The notes under the pieces are model-generated. The model did no database searches, had not been told where the DNA came from, and saw only the letters and a program-made list of their open reading frames with translations. Positions 1-5,596 of a DNA stretch of 5,596 nucleotides are shown piece after piece. The position numbers were made by a program, and so were the translations under genes. This DNA comes from Candidatus Cloacimonadota bacterium. Lineage in GTDB: Bacteria > Cloacimonadota > Cloacimonadia > Cloacimonadales > TCS61. Each line of letters opens with the position of its first letter. Position 1 is the stretch's first letter. Location of the stretch: positions 1 through 5,596 of the forward strand of contig JACNIV010000083.1 in the NCBI GenBank assembly GCA_014382915.1, in the 5' to 3' direction.

Positions 1-1123
1 TAACTGAACCGGTAAAGACGGCATTCATACCGTTAGGATTACCCATAGGGTTTGAAATTGAATTCCAGCTTGACCATCCCAGACCGGTATAATGGCGAAT
101 TTCAATGGAAAAATAATCACAGTCAGGGAAAGAATTGTCATCAAGTTCTGCCCGTACGAACATATCAAAAGATAACTGACTTTCTACAGGAAGGTCGATA
201 ACTGGACCTTCAATGTAGTTTTCCATATTCGGGTTATATGAACTCGTTGCGGGATCGAAACAACCGATTGCAGAAATGGGAGAAGGCGCATTCGGATCGT
301 TGAAAACATGCCAGAGATTGCCACCAACCTCAGTATTGGAAAAACCGATAAAACCGGTTTCAATATTGCCGTTATTCGTGAATACTCCAGCTACATCGAT
401 GTTGTCGATGAAAACACCTGTAAACTCGGGATTGGTAGCAGTTGATGTGTTTGGGTCGGAAGCAAAGGCGAAACTGATGATCACATCTTCACCCAGATAG
501 GAATCGGGAATTGTAATGGTTGTAGTTGTCCAGTCAGTTGATCCTCCCCAACCGGGAATCCCCGGGACACCATCGAGGTCCTCGCCATGTTCGTAGCCAA
601 AACTGTACAGGCTTGTGCTATTATAAGCAGAAGTACAATCAGTTAAAATCGTAGCTTCTTCGTAATCCTGATCAGAGTTCCTGATGCGTACATTTAATCC
701 ATCCCAGCCATCGAAATTGCCATATGTACCCAGCTCTTCGATAGCCCTGTATTGAATAAAAGAAAGGTTTAGAGAACCGGAATTTGGTAATGAAATTACA
801 GGAGTATCCAGTACCTGGTACCAGCCGTCCAGGTAACCGCCATCGGGTAGAATTTCGGGGTCTGCCATGCGCCATGATTTACCGGAACCACTATAAGCGT
901 TAAATTCTGATGTATTCCAGAATGAACCGGGATCGGTAACATCTATCGTGCTCCACTCAATTAATCCACTCTCAAAATCTTCTACAAATACAGTATCTAC
1001 AATCTCTCTGGTTGATGTTAGTGCATTTCGAGCAGCATTGTTTCTGTTGATGGTTTTGTTATTAGAAAAAAGCAAGCTGGTAAAAACCAGACTTGTTATG
1101 AATATATAAGAATATTTTCTCAT
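1..1123 (-). CDS. Secreted protein with tandem MAM/immune-inhibitor-A-like jelly-roll modules (partial, C-terminus beyond left edge)
   Basis: The frame read from ATG at 1123 is open to the left edge, giving 374 residues without a stop. Residues 1-20 look like a Sec signal peptide: MRKYSY, a hydrophobic run, then a cut near LLFS-NN. From about residue 46 there is a beta-sandwich module opening with VEDFESG..EW, then FW (68-69), SGSGKSW (78-84), a DTPVISLP strand (106-113), and closing with GVFIDNIDV (236-244). A second module starts near 257 and repeats the pattern: LWHVFND, YIEGPVIDLP (303-312), LSFDMFVRAE. This layout is typical of the non-catalytic MAM-like or immune-inhibitor-A C-terminal domains of secreted bacterial proteins, which usually bind ligands or surfaces. 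No protease motif is visible in the N-terminal 374 residues. In FCB bacteria such proteins often end in a type IX sorting domain, but that end lies outside the window. It follows gap by 39 bases on the same strand. The substrate is unknown. The start is supported by the signal peptide, although the ribosome site is weak. Confidence 0.85.
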   Translation of the reverse strand, partial: MRKYSYIFITSLVFTSLLFSNNKTINRNNAARNALTSTREIVDTVFVEDFESGLIEWSTIDVTDPGSFWNTSEFNAYSGSGKSWRMADPEILPDGGYLDGWYQVLDTPVISLPNSGSLNLSFIQYRAIEELGTYGNFDGWDGLNVRIRNSDQDYEEATILTDCTSAYNSTSLYSFGYEHGEDLDGVPGIPGWGGSTDWTTTTITIPDSYLGEDVIISFAFASDPNTSTATNPEFTGVFIDNIDVAGVFTNNGNIETGFIGFSNTEVGGNLWHVFNDPNAPSPISAIGCFDPATSSYNPNMENYIEGPVIDLPVESQLSFDMFVRAELDDNSFPDCDYFSIEIRHYTGLGWSSWNSISNPMGNPNGMNAVFTGSV

Positions 1124-1129
1124 TAACCG

Positions 1130-1146
1130 ATCCAATGTCTTTGGAT
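1130..1146. repeat. Small inverted repeat in the gap-to-secreted-protein spacer
   Basis: ATCCAA (1130-1135) and TTGGAT (1141-1146) are perfect 6-base arms around a 5-base loop. On the minus transcript the hairpin ends just 6 bases before the ATG at 1123, and its GGA is the only purine-rich candidate for a ribosome binding site. It is too short and AT-rich, with no U-run on the minus strand, to be a convincing terminator. It could modestly mask translation initiation, or be chance. Confidence 0.35.
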
Positions 1147-1162
1147 TTTAAATGTGCATATA

Positions 1163-2161
1163 TTATTCCATCTCAGAAATATATTTTATAAGATCGACAA
1201 TCCGGCAGGAATATCCCCATTCGTTATCGTACCAACTGAGTATTTTTATAAATCTGCCATTTACCATGGTAACCTGAGAATCAAAGATTGAAGAAGCCGG
1301 ATTTCCGATGATATCTGTGGATACAAGTGGTTCTTCGGAGTATTCCAGGATGTCTTTCAAGTATGTTTCAGATGCATCTTTCATCAGTTTATTTATCTCT
1401 TCTTTGGTAGTTTCTCTTTCTACTATGATAGAAACATCTACTAAAGAAGCATTTGGTGTAGGTACTCGTACGGCCAAACCGTCTATCTTACCTTTCAGGA
1501 CAGGAATAACTTTGCCGGTTGCAGAAGCAGCACCGGTGGTAGTAGGAACAATATTCAAAGCAGCAGCACGTGCTCTTCGCAGATCTTTATGCGGGTAATC
1601 CAGAAGTCGTTGATCCATCGTGTAGGAATGTATCGTGGTCATAAAAGCGGATTTCACATCAAAATTATCGGTGATGACCTTCATTACCGGAGCAAGACAG
1701 TTGGTTGTACAGGATGCATTGGAAATGATCTTGTCCTCTTTTTTTAAAGTTTCATGATTTACGCCCAGTACTATAGTAGCATCTACATCGCCTTTTGCCG
1801 GTGCAGAAATTATAATTTTTCTCGCTCCTGCCTGCAGGTGTTTGGACACTTCTTCTTTTGAGCGGAATATACCTGTAGATTCAACAACAAAATCAACATT
1901 CAGATCGTTCCAGGGAAGATTTTCCGGTGCTTTTTCTGACAGGATCTTTATGCTTGTACCGTTCACAAAAATACAATTTTCGCCAGCTTCCACGGTTCGT
2001 TTGTAGGTTCCATGTACAGAGTCACGTTTTAAAAGGTGAGCAAGAGTTTTTGTATCCATGAGATCGTTAATGGCAACAATTTGAAATTCTTTTTTTTCAA
2101 ATAATTCCCTGAAGACCAATCTACCGATCCTTCCAAATCCGTTAATGGCAACGTTCTTCAT
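1163..2161 (-). CDS. gap: Glyceraldehyde-3-phosphate dehydrogenase, type I
   Basis: This cytoplasmic glycolytic enzyme oxidises glyceraldehyde-3-phosphate with phosphate and NAD+ to 1,3-bisphosphoglycerate. At 332 residues it is full family length. The Rossmann nucleotide-binding loop is GFGRIGR at 8-14. The catalytic cysteine is Cys151 in ASCTTNC, and the base is His178 in TIHSYT. PHKDLRRARAAA (190-201), the NIVPTTTGAA segment and the C-terminal WYDNEWGYS (310-318) are all intact. Asp33, after the second beta strand, and Pro190 are retained, which fits NAD+ rather than NADP+ preference (inference from Bacillus GAPDH engineering). The ATG is preceded by AGAAGGAG (2175-2168) with 6-base spacing, a strong site that fixes the start. 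It lies 19 bases after the aldolase gene on the same strand, so co-transcription is very likely. There is no pgk or tpi beside it in the window. Confidence 0.97.
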   Translation of the reverse strand: MKNVAINGFGRIGRLVFRELFEKKEFQIVAINDLMDTKTLAHLLKRDSVHGTYKRTVEAGENCIFVNGTSIKILSEKAPENLPWNDLNVDFVVESTGIFRSKEEVSKHLQAGARKIIISAPAKGDVDATIVLGVNHETLKKEDKIISNASCTTNCLAPVMKVITDNFDVKSAFMTTIHSYTMDQRLLDYPHKDLRRARAAALNIVPTTTGAASATGKVIPVLKGKIDGLAVRVPTPNASLVDVSIIVERETTKEEINKLMKDASETYLKDILEYSEEPLVSTDIIGNPASSIFDSQVTMVNGRFIKILSWYDNEWGYSCRIVDLIKYISEME

Positions 2162-2180
2162 TTTTCTCTCCTTCTAAACT

Positions 2181-3155
2181 TTATAAAAGTATGGATTTAC
2201 CGGCACTGCCGGTAATTTGAACTAATTGTTCTACAGCTTCCTGCATGGCTTCTTCACCTTTGATAATCCACTTGCGCGGATCGAAACGTTTTTTATCGGG
2301 AGTATAATCATCATCTGAAACAGCATCCGGTTTCACGATAGAATCTTTTTCCTTTTCCCAGTAAGCCTGGGTAGCAGCGGCAAATTCCATCTGGTAGTGG
2401 GTATCTTTATTGATCTTCACTGCGCCGTTCTTGATGGCATCCATTTGCTGACGTGCTGTTAAGCCGGATGCTCCGTGCAATACGATGCCAGTTTCAACAT
2501 TATTGGCAATCAATAAATCATCGATCTCTTTGATAAGATCAAGTTTGAGTGATACTTTTGAACCTTTTGTTACACCGTGATTCGTGCCCACAGAGGCAGC
2601 AAAAAGATCTACGCCGGTTTTTTTTACATATTCCAGGGCTTCTTCGGGTTTGGTGTATAGTTCGGTATCAGACACTATCTCATCTTCAGCGCCTTTAATA
2701 TAACCGATCTCACCTTCTACCAGGACGCCATATTTATGAGCCACTTTAACTACTTCAGAAGAAATGCGGATATTCTCATTAAATTCTTCTTTGGAGGCAT
2801 CTATCATAACAGAAGAGACCAGGTCATTTTCTATGCAATAAACAACAAAATCGAAATAGTTAGGAGTGGCATGATCTATATGCAAACCCACACCAGAATT
2901 TTTGAACTGTTGCGATAATATTTTAATGATGGAAGAGATTAATTGTGCTCCAATATTTATGTCATTGCTGGCACCGGCTGCATATTTCACAGCTCCGGAA
3001 CTCATCTGTAATAAACCGTCGGACCGCTGTGCATCATAACCGTATAAAACACCTCTAATAGCGGCATCGAAAACAACGTTTGAAGCTACGATCCCGAAAC
3101 GTTCTTTTTTTGCTTTCAGGAAAACTTCCTTTAATTTTTCTCCATTATAAAACAT
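2181..3155 (-). CDS. fba: Fructose-bisphosphate aldolase, class II (zinc-dependent)
   Basis: It reversibly cleaves fructose-1,6-bisphosphate into dihydroxyacetone phosphate and glyceraldehyde-3-phosphate, the substrate of the next gene product. Family motifs appear in order along a 324-residue TIM barrel: LHIDHATP (91-98, with the catalytic Asp94 and zinc ligand His95), VMIDASKEEFNENI (116-129), EGEIGYIKGAEDE (147-159), SVGTNHGV (188-195, zinc ligand His193), VLHGASGL (225-232, zinc ligand His227) and KINKDT (247-252). ELYTKPEEA (165-173) and the C-terminal KKRFDPRKW (288-296) resemble the E. coli FbaA (class IIA) pattern. The protein is shorter than the roughly 359-residue E. coli enzyme, and the usual HGGSG reads HGASG. 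The start is fixed by AAGGAGG at 3167-3161, five bases before the ATG. A tagatose-bisphosphate aldolase is possible but less likely beside gap. Confidence 0.93.
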   Translation of the reverse strand: MFYNGEKLKEVFLKAKKERFGIVASNVVFDAAIRGVLYGYDAQRSDGLLQMSSGAVKYAAGASNDINIGAQLISSIIKILSQQFKNSGVGLHIDHATPNYFDFVVYCIENDLVSSVMIDASKEEFNENIRISSEVVKVAHKYGVLVEGEIGYIKGAEDEIVSDTELYTKPEEALEYVKKTGVDLFAASVGTNHGVTKGSKVSLKLDLIKEIDDLLIANNVETGIVLHGASGLTARQQMDAIKNGAVKINKDTHYQMEFAAATQAYWEKEKDSIVKPDAVSDDDYTPDKKRFDPRKWIIKGEEAMQEAVEQLVQITGSAGKSILL

Positions 3156-3204
3156 AGTTTCCTCCTTGAAGGATTAGGATTATGAATCTGTTCTCTTCTG
3201 AGTT

Positions 3205-4914
3205 TTATTCATCTGTGTCTTCTGATTCAAAATTCTCGATTATGTCGCTTTTACCTTCCAGTTCCGAGATCATGAATTGCGCGGATTCGTGCAGGTCGGC
3301 TGCAGGGAATTTTTCCAGAAATTCGTTAAATATTTTAATGGCGTTATCCTTGTCTTTTAATTCTTCCGCATACAGGAAAGCTTTCATGAACGTAGCTTTG
3401 TAGTCGTCACTGTTGTTCTGGTAATGTTTAATTATTTCATCATAATAGAAGATCGCATCTGTGAATCTTCTTCTTTTCTGGGCATCTTCTGCTTTGTTGA
3501 AATATTCTTCTGCCGTAAGGATCACGATCAATTTATCTGTATACTTTTTCATATGATATTTTTCCTGCAACTCTGCATTAGTCTGGTCGAATAGTTGTTT
3601 AGAAAGGTCTTTCATCATTGTAGATTGAATTTTACCTTTTATTTCTTCGAAAGGCGTGGGAATTGCGATGTTATCTTCCAGGATATTTAAAAAGACAAAA
3701 ACACCTTTGGAATTTTCAAATATCTTGCTGAGTTTGTCGGACTTGGTTTTCCATACCATATCAGAGTAAACTTCATCTTTGCCGATACCGGGAATAATAT
3801 CGTTCTTGTAAATGTGATCCAGAATACCATCTTTGGCTTTATATTCCGAATGTTCTTCGATAAGTTGTTTCAGGGCTTCTTCGTTGTTCTTTTTATAGTA
3901 TTTCTTTACCAGTTTCATCATTTTTTTGGCAGTATCTTTGGATGTAAAACCGAATGTCTGGATCTTTCGATAAGGTTTAGTACTGAATTTTTCTATGTTG
4001 TTATTATAAAATTCCTGTGCATTTTCATCACTGTTGTCGATGGCATCTACAACCAATATGTTGTAAACAGTTCGCATCATCATATTGCGTTTGATCTGTT
4101 CCACAATTTCCTGGATAACTTCATTTTTATCGAATCCGTTTTCAATCGCATCTTTATAAAAAACATCCAGTTTAACCAGGTTATCGATGTAATTTTTTAA
4201 TGCCTGGGGATTTTGAAGCGATATCTGTGCGGATGGTTGTATAATATCATATCCATCCAAAATATCTTTAACTGTTTTCTGAAGAGTTGGGTCGGTACTA
4301 CTAACAAGAATTTCATCGATTATCACGTCATTACTATCCACATGTACCAGGTTGATCTGTTCCAGCAGATCGTAATTGATCTCTACTTTATATTTTGTAT
4401 TAAGTTTATCAGTTTTTTCAGACATGAAATCTTTTTCTTTTTGGGGTCGCAATCTCTGTTCAATTTCATTTTCACTTTCCTCGTATGTACGTCCGGCAAA
4501 CATTTCTAGGTTTTCTTTGAAATATGCATTTTTCTCGTCGCTTGTAAAAGTAATATTGCCTGCAGAAAGTTCTTTATTGTACTCATTAAAATAGGCGGTT
4601 TTTATCTGTCCATCTATGCGAGAGAAGAACTTTTCATCTTCTCCAATGTTTCTTTGAAGAGCTTCGTAATAAAACACCTCTTCAGTACAAAGCATATCGA
4701 GCAGTTGTTTTTTGCCTTCTTCATTAGAGTATTTAGGTTGGTACATAGGCGGTATTTTAGAAAGCCTTTCTTCCAATTGGCCCATAGTGATTTTTCCACC
4801 GTCAAATTCTGCTACAACTGTTGTGTCGGGAACTCCTTTGGCGGCAGAAAGAATGGTTGTTAACATAATTAACGATAACACGAACACCTTCTGCAAATTT
4901 TTTTTCTTATACAT
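3205..4914 (-). CDS. Periplasmic SurA/PpiC-like foldase with duplicated chaperone module, degenerate parvulin domain and TPR-like tail
   Basis: This 569-residue protein has a Sec signal peptide (lysine-rich start, hydrophobic 10-24, cut near LSAA-KG) and no lipobox cysteine, so a soluble periplasmic location is expected. Residues 33-187 match the SurA/PrsA N-terminal chaperone fold: VVAEFDGGKITMGQLEERL, then LLDMLCTEEVFYYEAL, ending in a long helix and YKVEINYDLL. No parvulin domain is inserted here. A second copy of the core covers about 196-310, followed by a parvulin-like segment (about 315-415) and the matching closing helix TPFEEIKGKIQ (420-430). Both histidines normal in parvulins appear replaced (IQTFGF at the start, GVFVFLNI at the end), so isomerase activity is doubtful. 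Residues about 468-550 are helical, with TPR-like FTDAIFYYDEIIKHY and NAIKIFNEFLEKFP. The tail is acidic. Its role is probably to escort exported or outer-membrane proteins (inference). GGAGAGG (4929-4923) lies 8 bases before the ATG. It is the first gene of the minus-strand cluster. Confidence 0.82.
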   Translation of the reverse strand: MYKKKNLQKVFVLSLIMLTTILSAAKGVPDTTVVAEFDGGKITMGQLEERLSKIPPMYQPKYSNEEGKKQLLDMLCTEEVFYYEALQRNIGEDEKFFSRIDGQIKTAYFNEYNKELSAGNITFTSDEKNAYFKENLEMFAGRTYEESENEIEQRLRPQKEKDFMSEKTDKLNTKYKVEINYDLLEQINLVHVDSNDVIIDEILVSSTDPTLQKTVKDILDGYDIIQPSAQISLQNPQALKNYIDNLVKLDVFYKDAIENGFDKNEVIQEIVEQIKRNMMMRTVYNILVVDAIDNSDENAQEFYNNNIEKFSTKPYRKIQTFGFTSKDTAKKMMKLVKKYYKKNNEEALKQLIEEHSEYKAKDGILDHIYKNDIIPGIGKDEVYSDMVWKTKSDKLSKIFENSKGVFVFLNILEDNIAIPTPFEEIKGKIQSTMMKDLSKQLFDQTNAELQEKYHMKKYTDKLIVILTAEEYFNKAEDAQKRRRFTDAIFYYDEIIKHYQNNSDDYKATFMKAFLYAEELKDKDNAIKIFNEFLEKFPAADLHESAQFMISELEGKSDIIENFESEDTDE

Positions 4915-4986
4915 TGTTAAATCCTCTCCTATATTATAAATTTGCGTTACAAAAAATTATTTGACTGTTTAAAGTCAAGGAAATAA
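4915..4986. promoter_or_regulatory. Divergent intergenic control region with TTGACT-N6-AGTCAA dyad
   Basis: This AT-rich spacer separates the minus-strand foldase cluster from the plus-strand EIIA genes and must carry the start signals for both unless longer transcripts enter. A perfect dyad, TTGACT (4961-4966), GTTTAA, AGTCAA (4973-4978), puts a -35-like TTGACT on each strand and could also be a regulator binding site. A perfect TATAAT occurs on the minus strand (4938-4933). It is 34 bases from the TTGACT, and would start transcription inside the foldase ribosome site, so it does not pair well. On the plus strand TTGTTA (4914-4919) and TAAATT (4937-4942) have 17-base spacing but are weak. 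I can support the region and the dyad, not exact promoters. Confidence 0.45.
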
Positions 4987-5049
4987 ATGGAAGAGTTTGA
5001 AGGGGCTTTTAAAGCTGGAAAGAAGGTTTATGAAATTATTTTCACCTGA
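4987..5049 (+). CDS. Possible 20-residue leader peptide overlapping the EIIA start
   Basis: ATG at 4987 is preceded by AAGGA (4977-4981) with a 5-base gap, a better initiation signal than that of the downstream gene. It opens a 20-codon frame beginning MEEFEGAFKAG and ending in TGA at 5047-5049. The frame differs from EIIA and runs 20 bases past the EIIA ATG at 5030, so translating it would carry ribosomes across that start and could couple or gate EIIA synthesis. There is no homology to recognise and no run of a single amino acid as in classic attenuators. It may be chance. A programmed shift into the EIIA frame would need +1, and no slippery site is evident. Confidence 0.3.
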   Translation: MEEFEGAFKAGKKVYEIIFT

Positions 5050-5482
5050 TTTGATAAAATTGAACTACTACGCTCTCGATAAAAAGAGCTGTCTTACCGA
5101 AATGGTAGAATTCCTGTATGAAAAAGAAATAGTATTAATACCTGAAAAGTTTCTGAATGAGATTTTGGAACGGGAAAAGCTGATGTCCACAGGCATTGGC
5201 AGGAAAATAGCTATACCGCATGCTCGTTCATTAGCTGTTAAAGAACTGAAAATTGGTGTATATCTGCTTGACAACGAACTTGATTTTAACTCAATTGACG
5301 GCGAACCGGTAAAGATAATCTTTATGATTGCGGTTCCGGAAATGATGAAAGATGAATATATGAAGGTTCTTAGTTCTATTTCCAATTTTTTCCGGAATGA
5401 AGAGAACAGAAAACGGTTATTAACTTGTTCTTCACCGGAAGAAGTATATGAATTATTGAAAGGAATTAGCGATGAAATATAA
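5030..5482 (+). CDS. PTS EIIA domain protein, fructose/mannitol/nitrogen-regulatory type (PTS_EIIA type 2)
   Basis: This single-domain cytoplasmic protein of 150 residues belongs to the family of IIA(Fru) and IIA(Ntr)/PtsN, which accept phosphate from HPr or NPr on a histidine. The family core is clear: MKLFSPDLI at the start, then TGIGRKIAIPHAR (54-66) with the phospho-accepting His64, SIDGEPVKIIFMIAVPE in the middle, and the closing SPEEVYELLKGI helix. No IIB, IIC, HPr or EI is visible nearby, which favours a regulatory PtsN-like role over sugar uptake (inference). I chose the ATG at 5030 because the family motif begins there, with GGAAAGAAGG just upstream (5017-5026). A TTG at 4997 would add 11 residues that lack family character, and its purine-rich site sits one base away. 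The 3' end overlaps the next gene by 11 bases. Confidence 0.9.
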   Translation: MKLFSPDLIKLNYYALDKKSCLTEMVEFLYEKEIVLIPEKFLNEILEREKLMSTGIGRKIAIPHARSLAVKELKIGVYLLDNELDFNSIDGEPVKIIFMIAVPEMMKDEYMKVLSSISNFFRNEENRKRLLTCSSPEEVYELLKGISDEI

Positions 5483-5596
5483 AATAACATTATTAATACT
5501 ACTTTTATTTGTAGTAAATACAGTAGCGGAAGATACTACCGGCACCACTGGTTTTACTTTTTTAAAAGTGAATTATTCAGCTCGTGCTGCTGCTAT
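5472..5596 (+). CDS. PorV/UPF0164-like outer-membrane protein (partial, C-terminus beyond right edge)
   Basis: ATG at 5472 lies inside the last codons of the EIIA gene and opens a frame that runs off the window after 41 residues. The first 19 residues form a classic signal peptide: MKYK, hydrophobic ITLLILLLFVVN, then a cut after TVA. The mature start reads EDTTGTTGFTFLKVNYSARAA, matching the GTTG..FL....ARAAAMG opening of the PorV/PorQ and UPF0164 family of outer-membrane beta-barrels in FCB bacteria. Some of these serve type IX secretion and others have no known role. AAAGGA (5459-5464) seven bases upstream supports this start. The 11-base overlap (5472-5482) implies translational coupling to EIIA. 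The family call rests on about 20 residues, so the barrel itself is not seen. Confidence 0.75.
   Translation, partial: MKYKITLLILLLFVVNTVAEDTTGTTGFTFLKVNYSARAAA

Noticed and set aside
672..875. 67-codon minus-strand frame inside the secreted-protein gene
   Set aside because: It is an alternate frame of a longer coding region that has a signal peptide and repeated domain pattern; the short frame has no start signal or family features.
3156..3204. Possible internal promoter for fba-gap (CATAAT on the minus strand, near 3180)
   Set aside because: There is no recognisable -35 at suitable spacing, and the 49-base gap fits ordinary operon spacing; not enough to call.
3814..4200. Plus-strand 128-codon frame, rich in Phe and Ile, opposite the foldase gene
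   Set aside because: It looks membrane-like only because it is the complement of lysine- and glutamate-rich codons; the minus strand has the full coherent protein.
4933..4938. Perfect minus-strand TATAAT as the -10 of the foldase gene
   Set aside because: Transcription would begin about base 4926, inside the ribosome binding site, and there is no good -35 at 16-18 bases. It may be just AT-rich sequence.
4997..5029. TTG at 4997 as an alternative EIIA start adding 11 residues
   Set aside because: The purine-rich stretch is only one base from the TTG, and family members begin at the MKLFSPDLI position. ATG at 5030 is preferred.
5068..5490. 140-codon minus-strand frame opposite the EIIA gene
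   Set aside because: The plus strand encodes a clear EIIA domain with its phospho-histidine. The antisense protein is serine-rich, low in recognisable features and typical of a shadow frame.

Overview
The window is AT-rich bacterial DNA with the compact, secretion-oriented gene style of the FCB group. It carries an outer-membrane PorV/UPF0164-like protein, a secreted multi-module jelly-roll protein and strong AGGAGG-type ribosome binding sites. My best guess is a Cloacimonadota-like or related uncultured lineage. This rests on overall protein style rather than a marker gene, so it is only a moderate-to-weak inference. There are no rRNA, tRNA, CRISPR, insertion-sequence or phage signals.

Layout: bases 1-4914 hold four genes, all on the minus strand and separated by only 19-49 bases. 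In transcription order they are (i) a periplasmic SurA/PpiC-like foldase with a C-terminal TPR-like tail (4914-3205), (ii) class II fructose-bisphosphate aldolase (3155-2181), (iii) glyceraldehyde-3-phosphate dehydrogenase (2161-1163) and (iv) a secreted protein built of MAM/immune-inhibitor-A-like beta-sandwich modules. The last gene starts at 1123 and is still open at the left edge. No convincing terminator lies between them, so they may form one transcription unit that mixes envelope biogenesis with central glycolysis.

Bases 4915-4986 form a short divergent control region containing a perfect TTGACT-N6-AGTCAA dyad. To its right on the plus strand lie a possible 20-codon leader ORF (4987-5049), a PTS EIIA domain protein of the fructose/nitrogen type (5030-5482) and, overlapping its end by 11 bases, the start of a PorV/UPF0164-like outer-membrane protein (5472 to the right edge).

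How the genes may work together: aldolase and GAPDH catalyse nearby steps of glycolysis/gluconeogenesis in the cytoplasm. The foldase, the jelly-roll protein and the PorV-like protein all point to export through the periplasm. The EIIA protein is a potential phosphate-accepting regulator placed beside the envelope genes. The most unusual items are the duplicated, apparently catalytically dead parvulin-family foldase, the leader ORF that overlaps the EIIA start, and the translational overlap of EIIA with an outer-membrane protein gene. I see no sign of a wholly new system.
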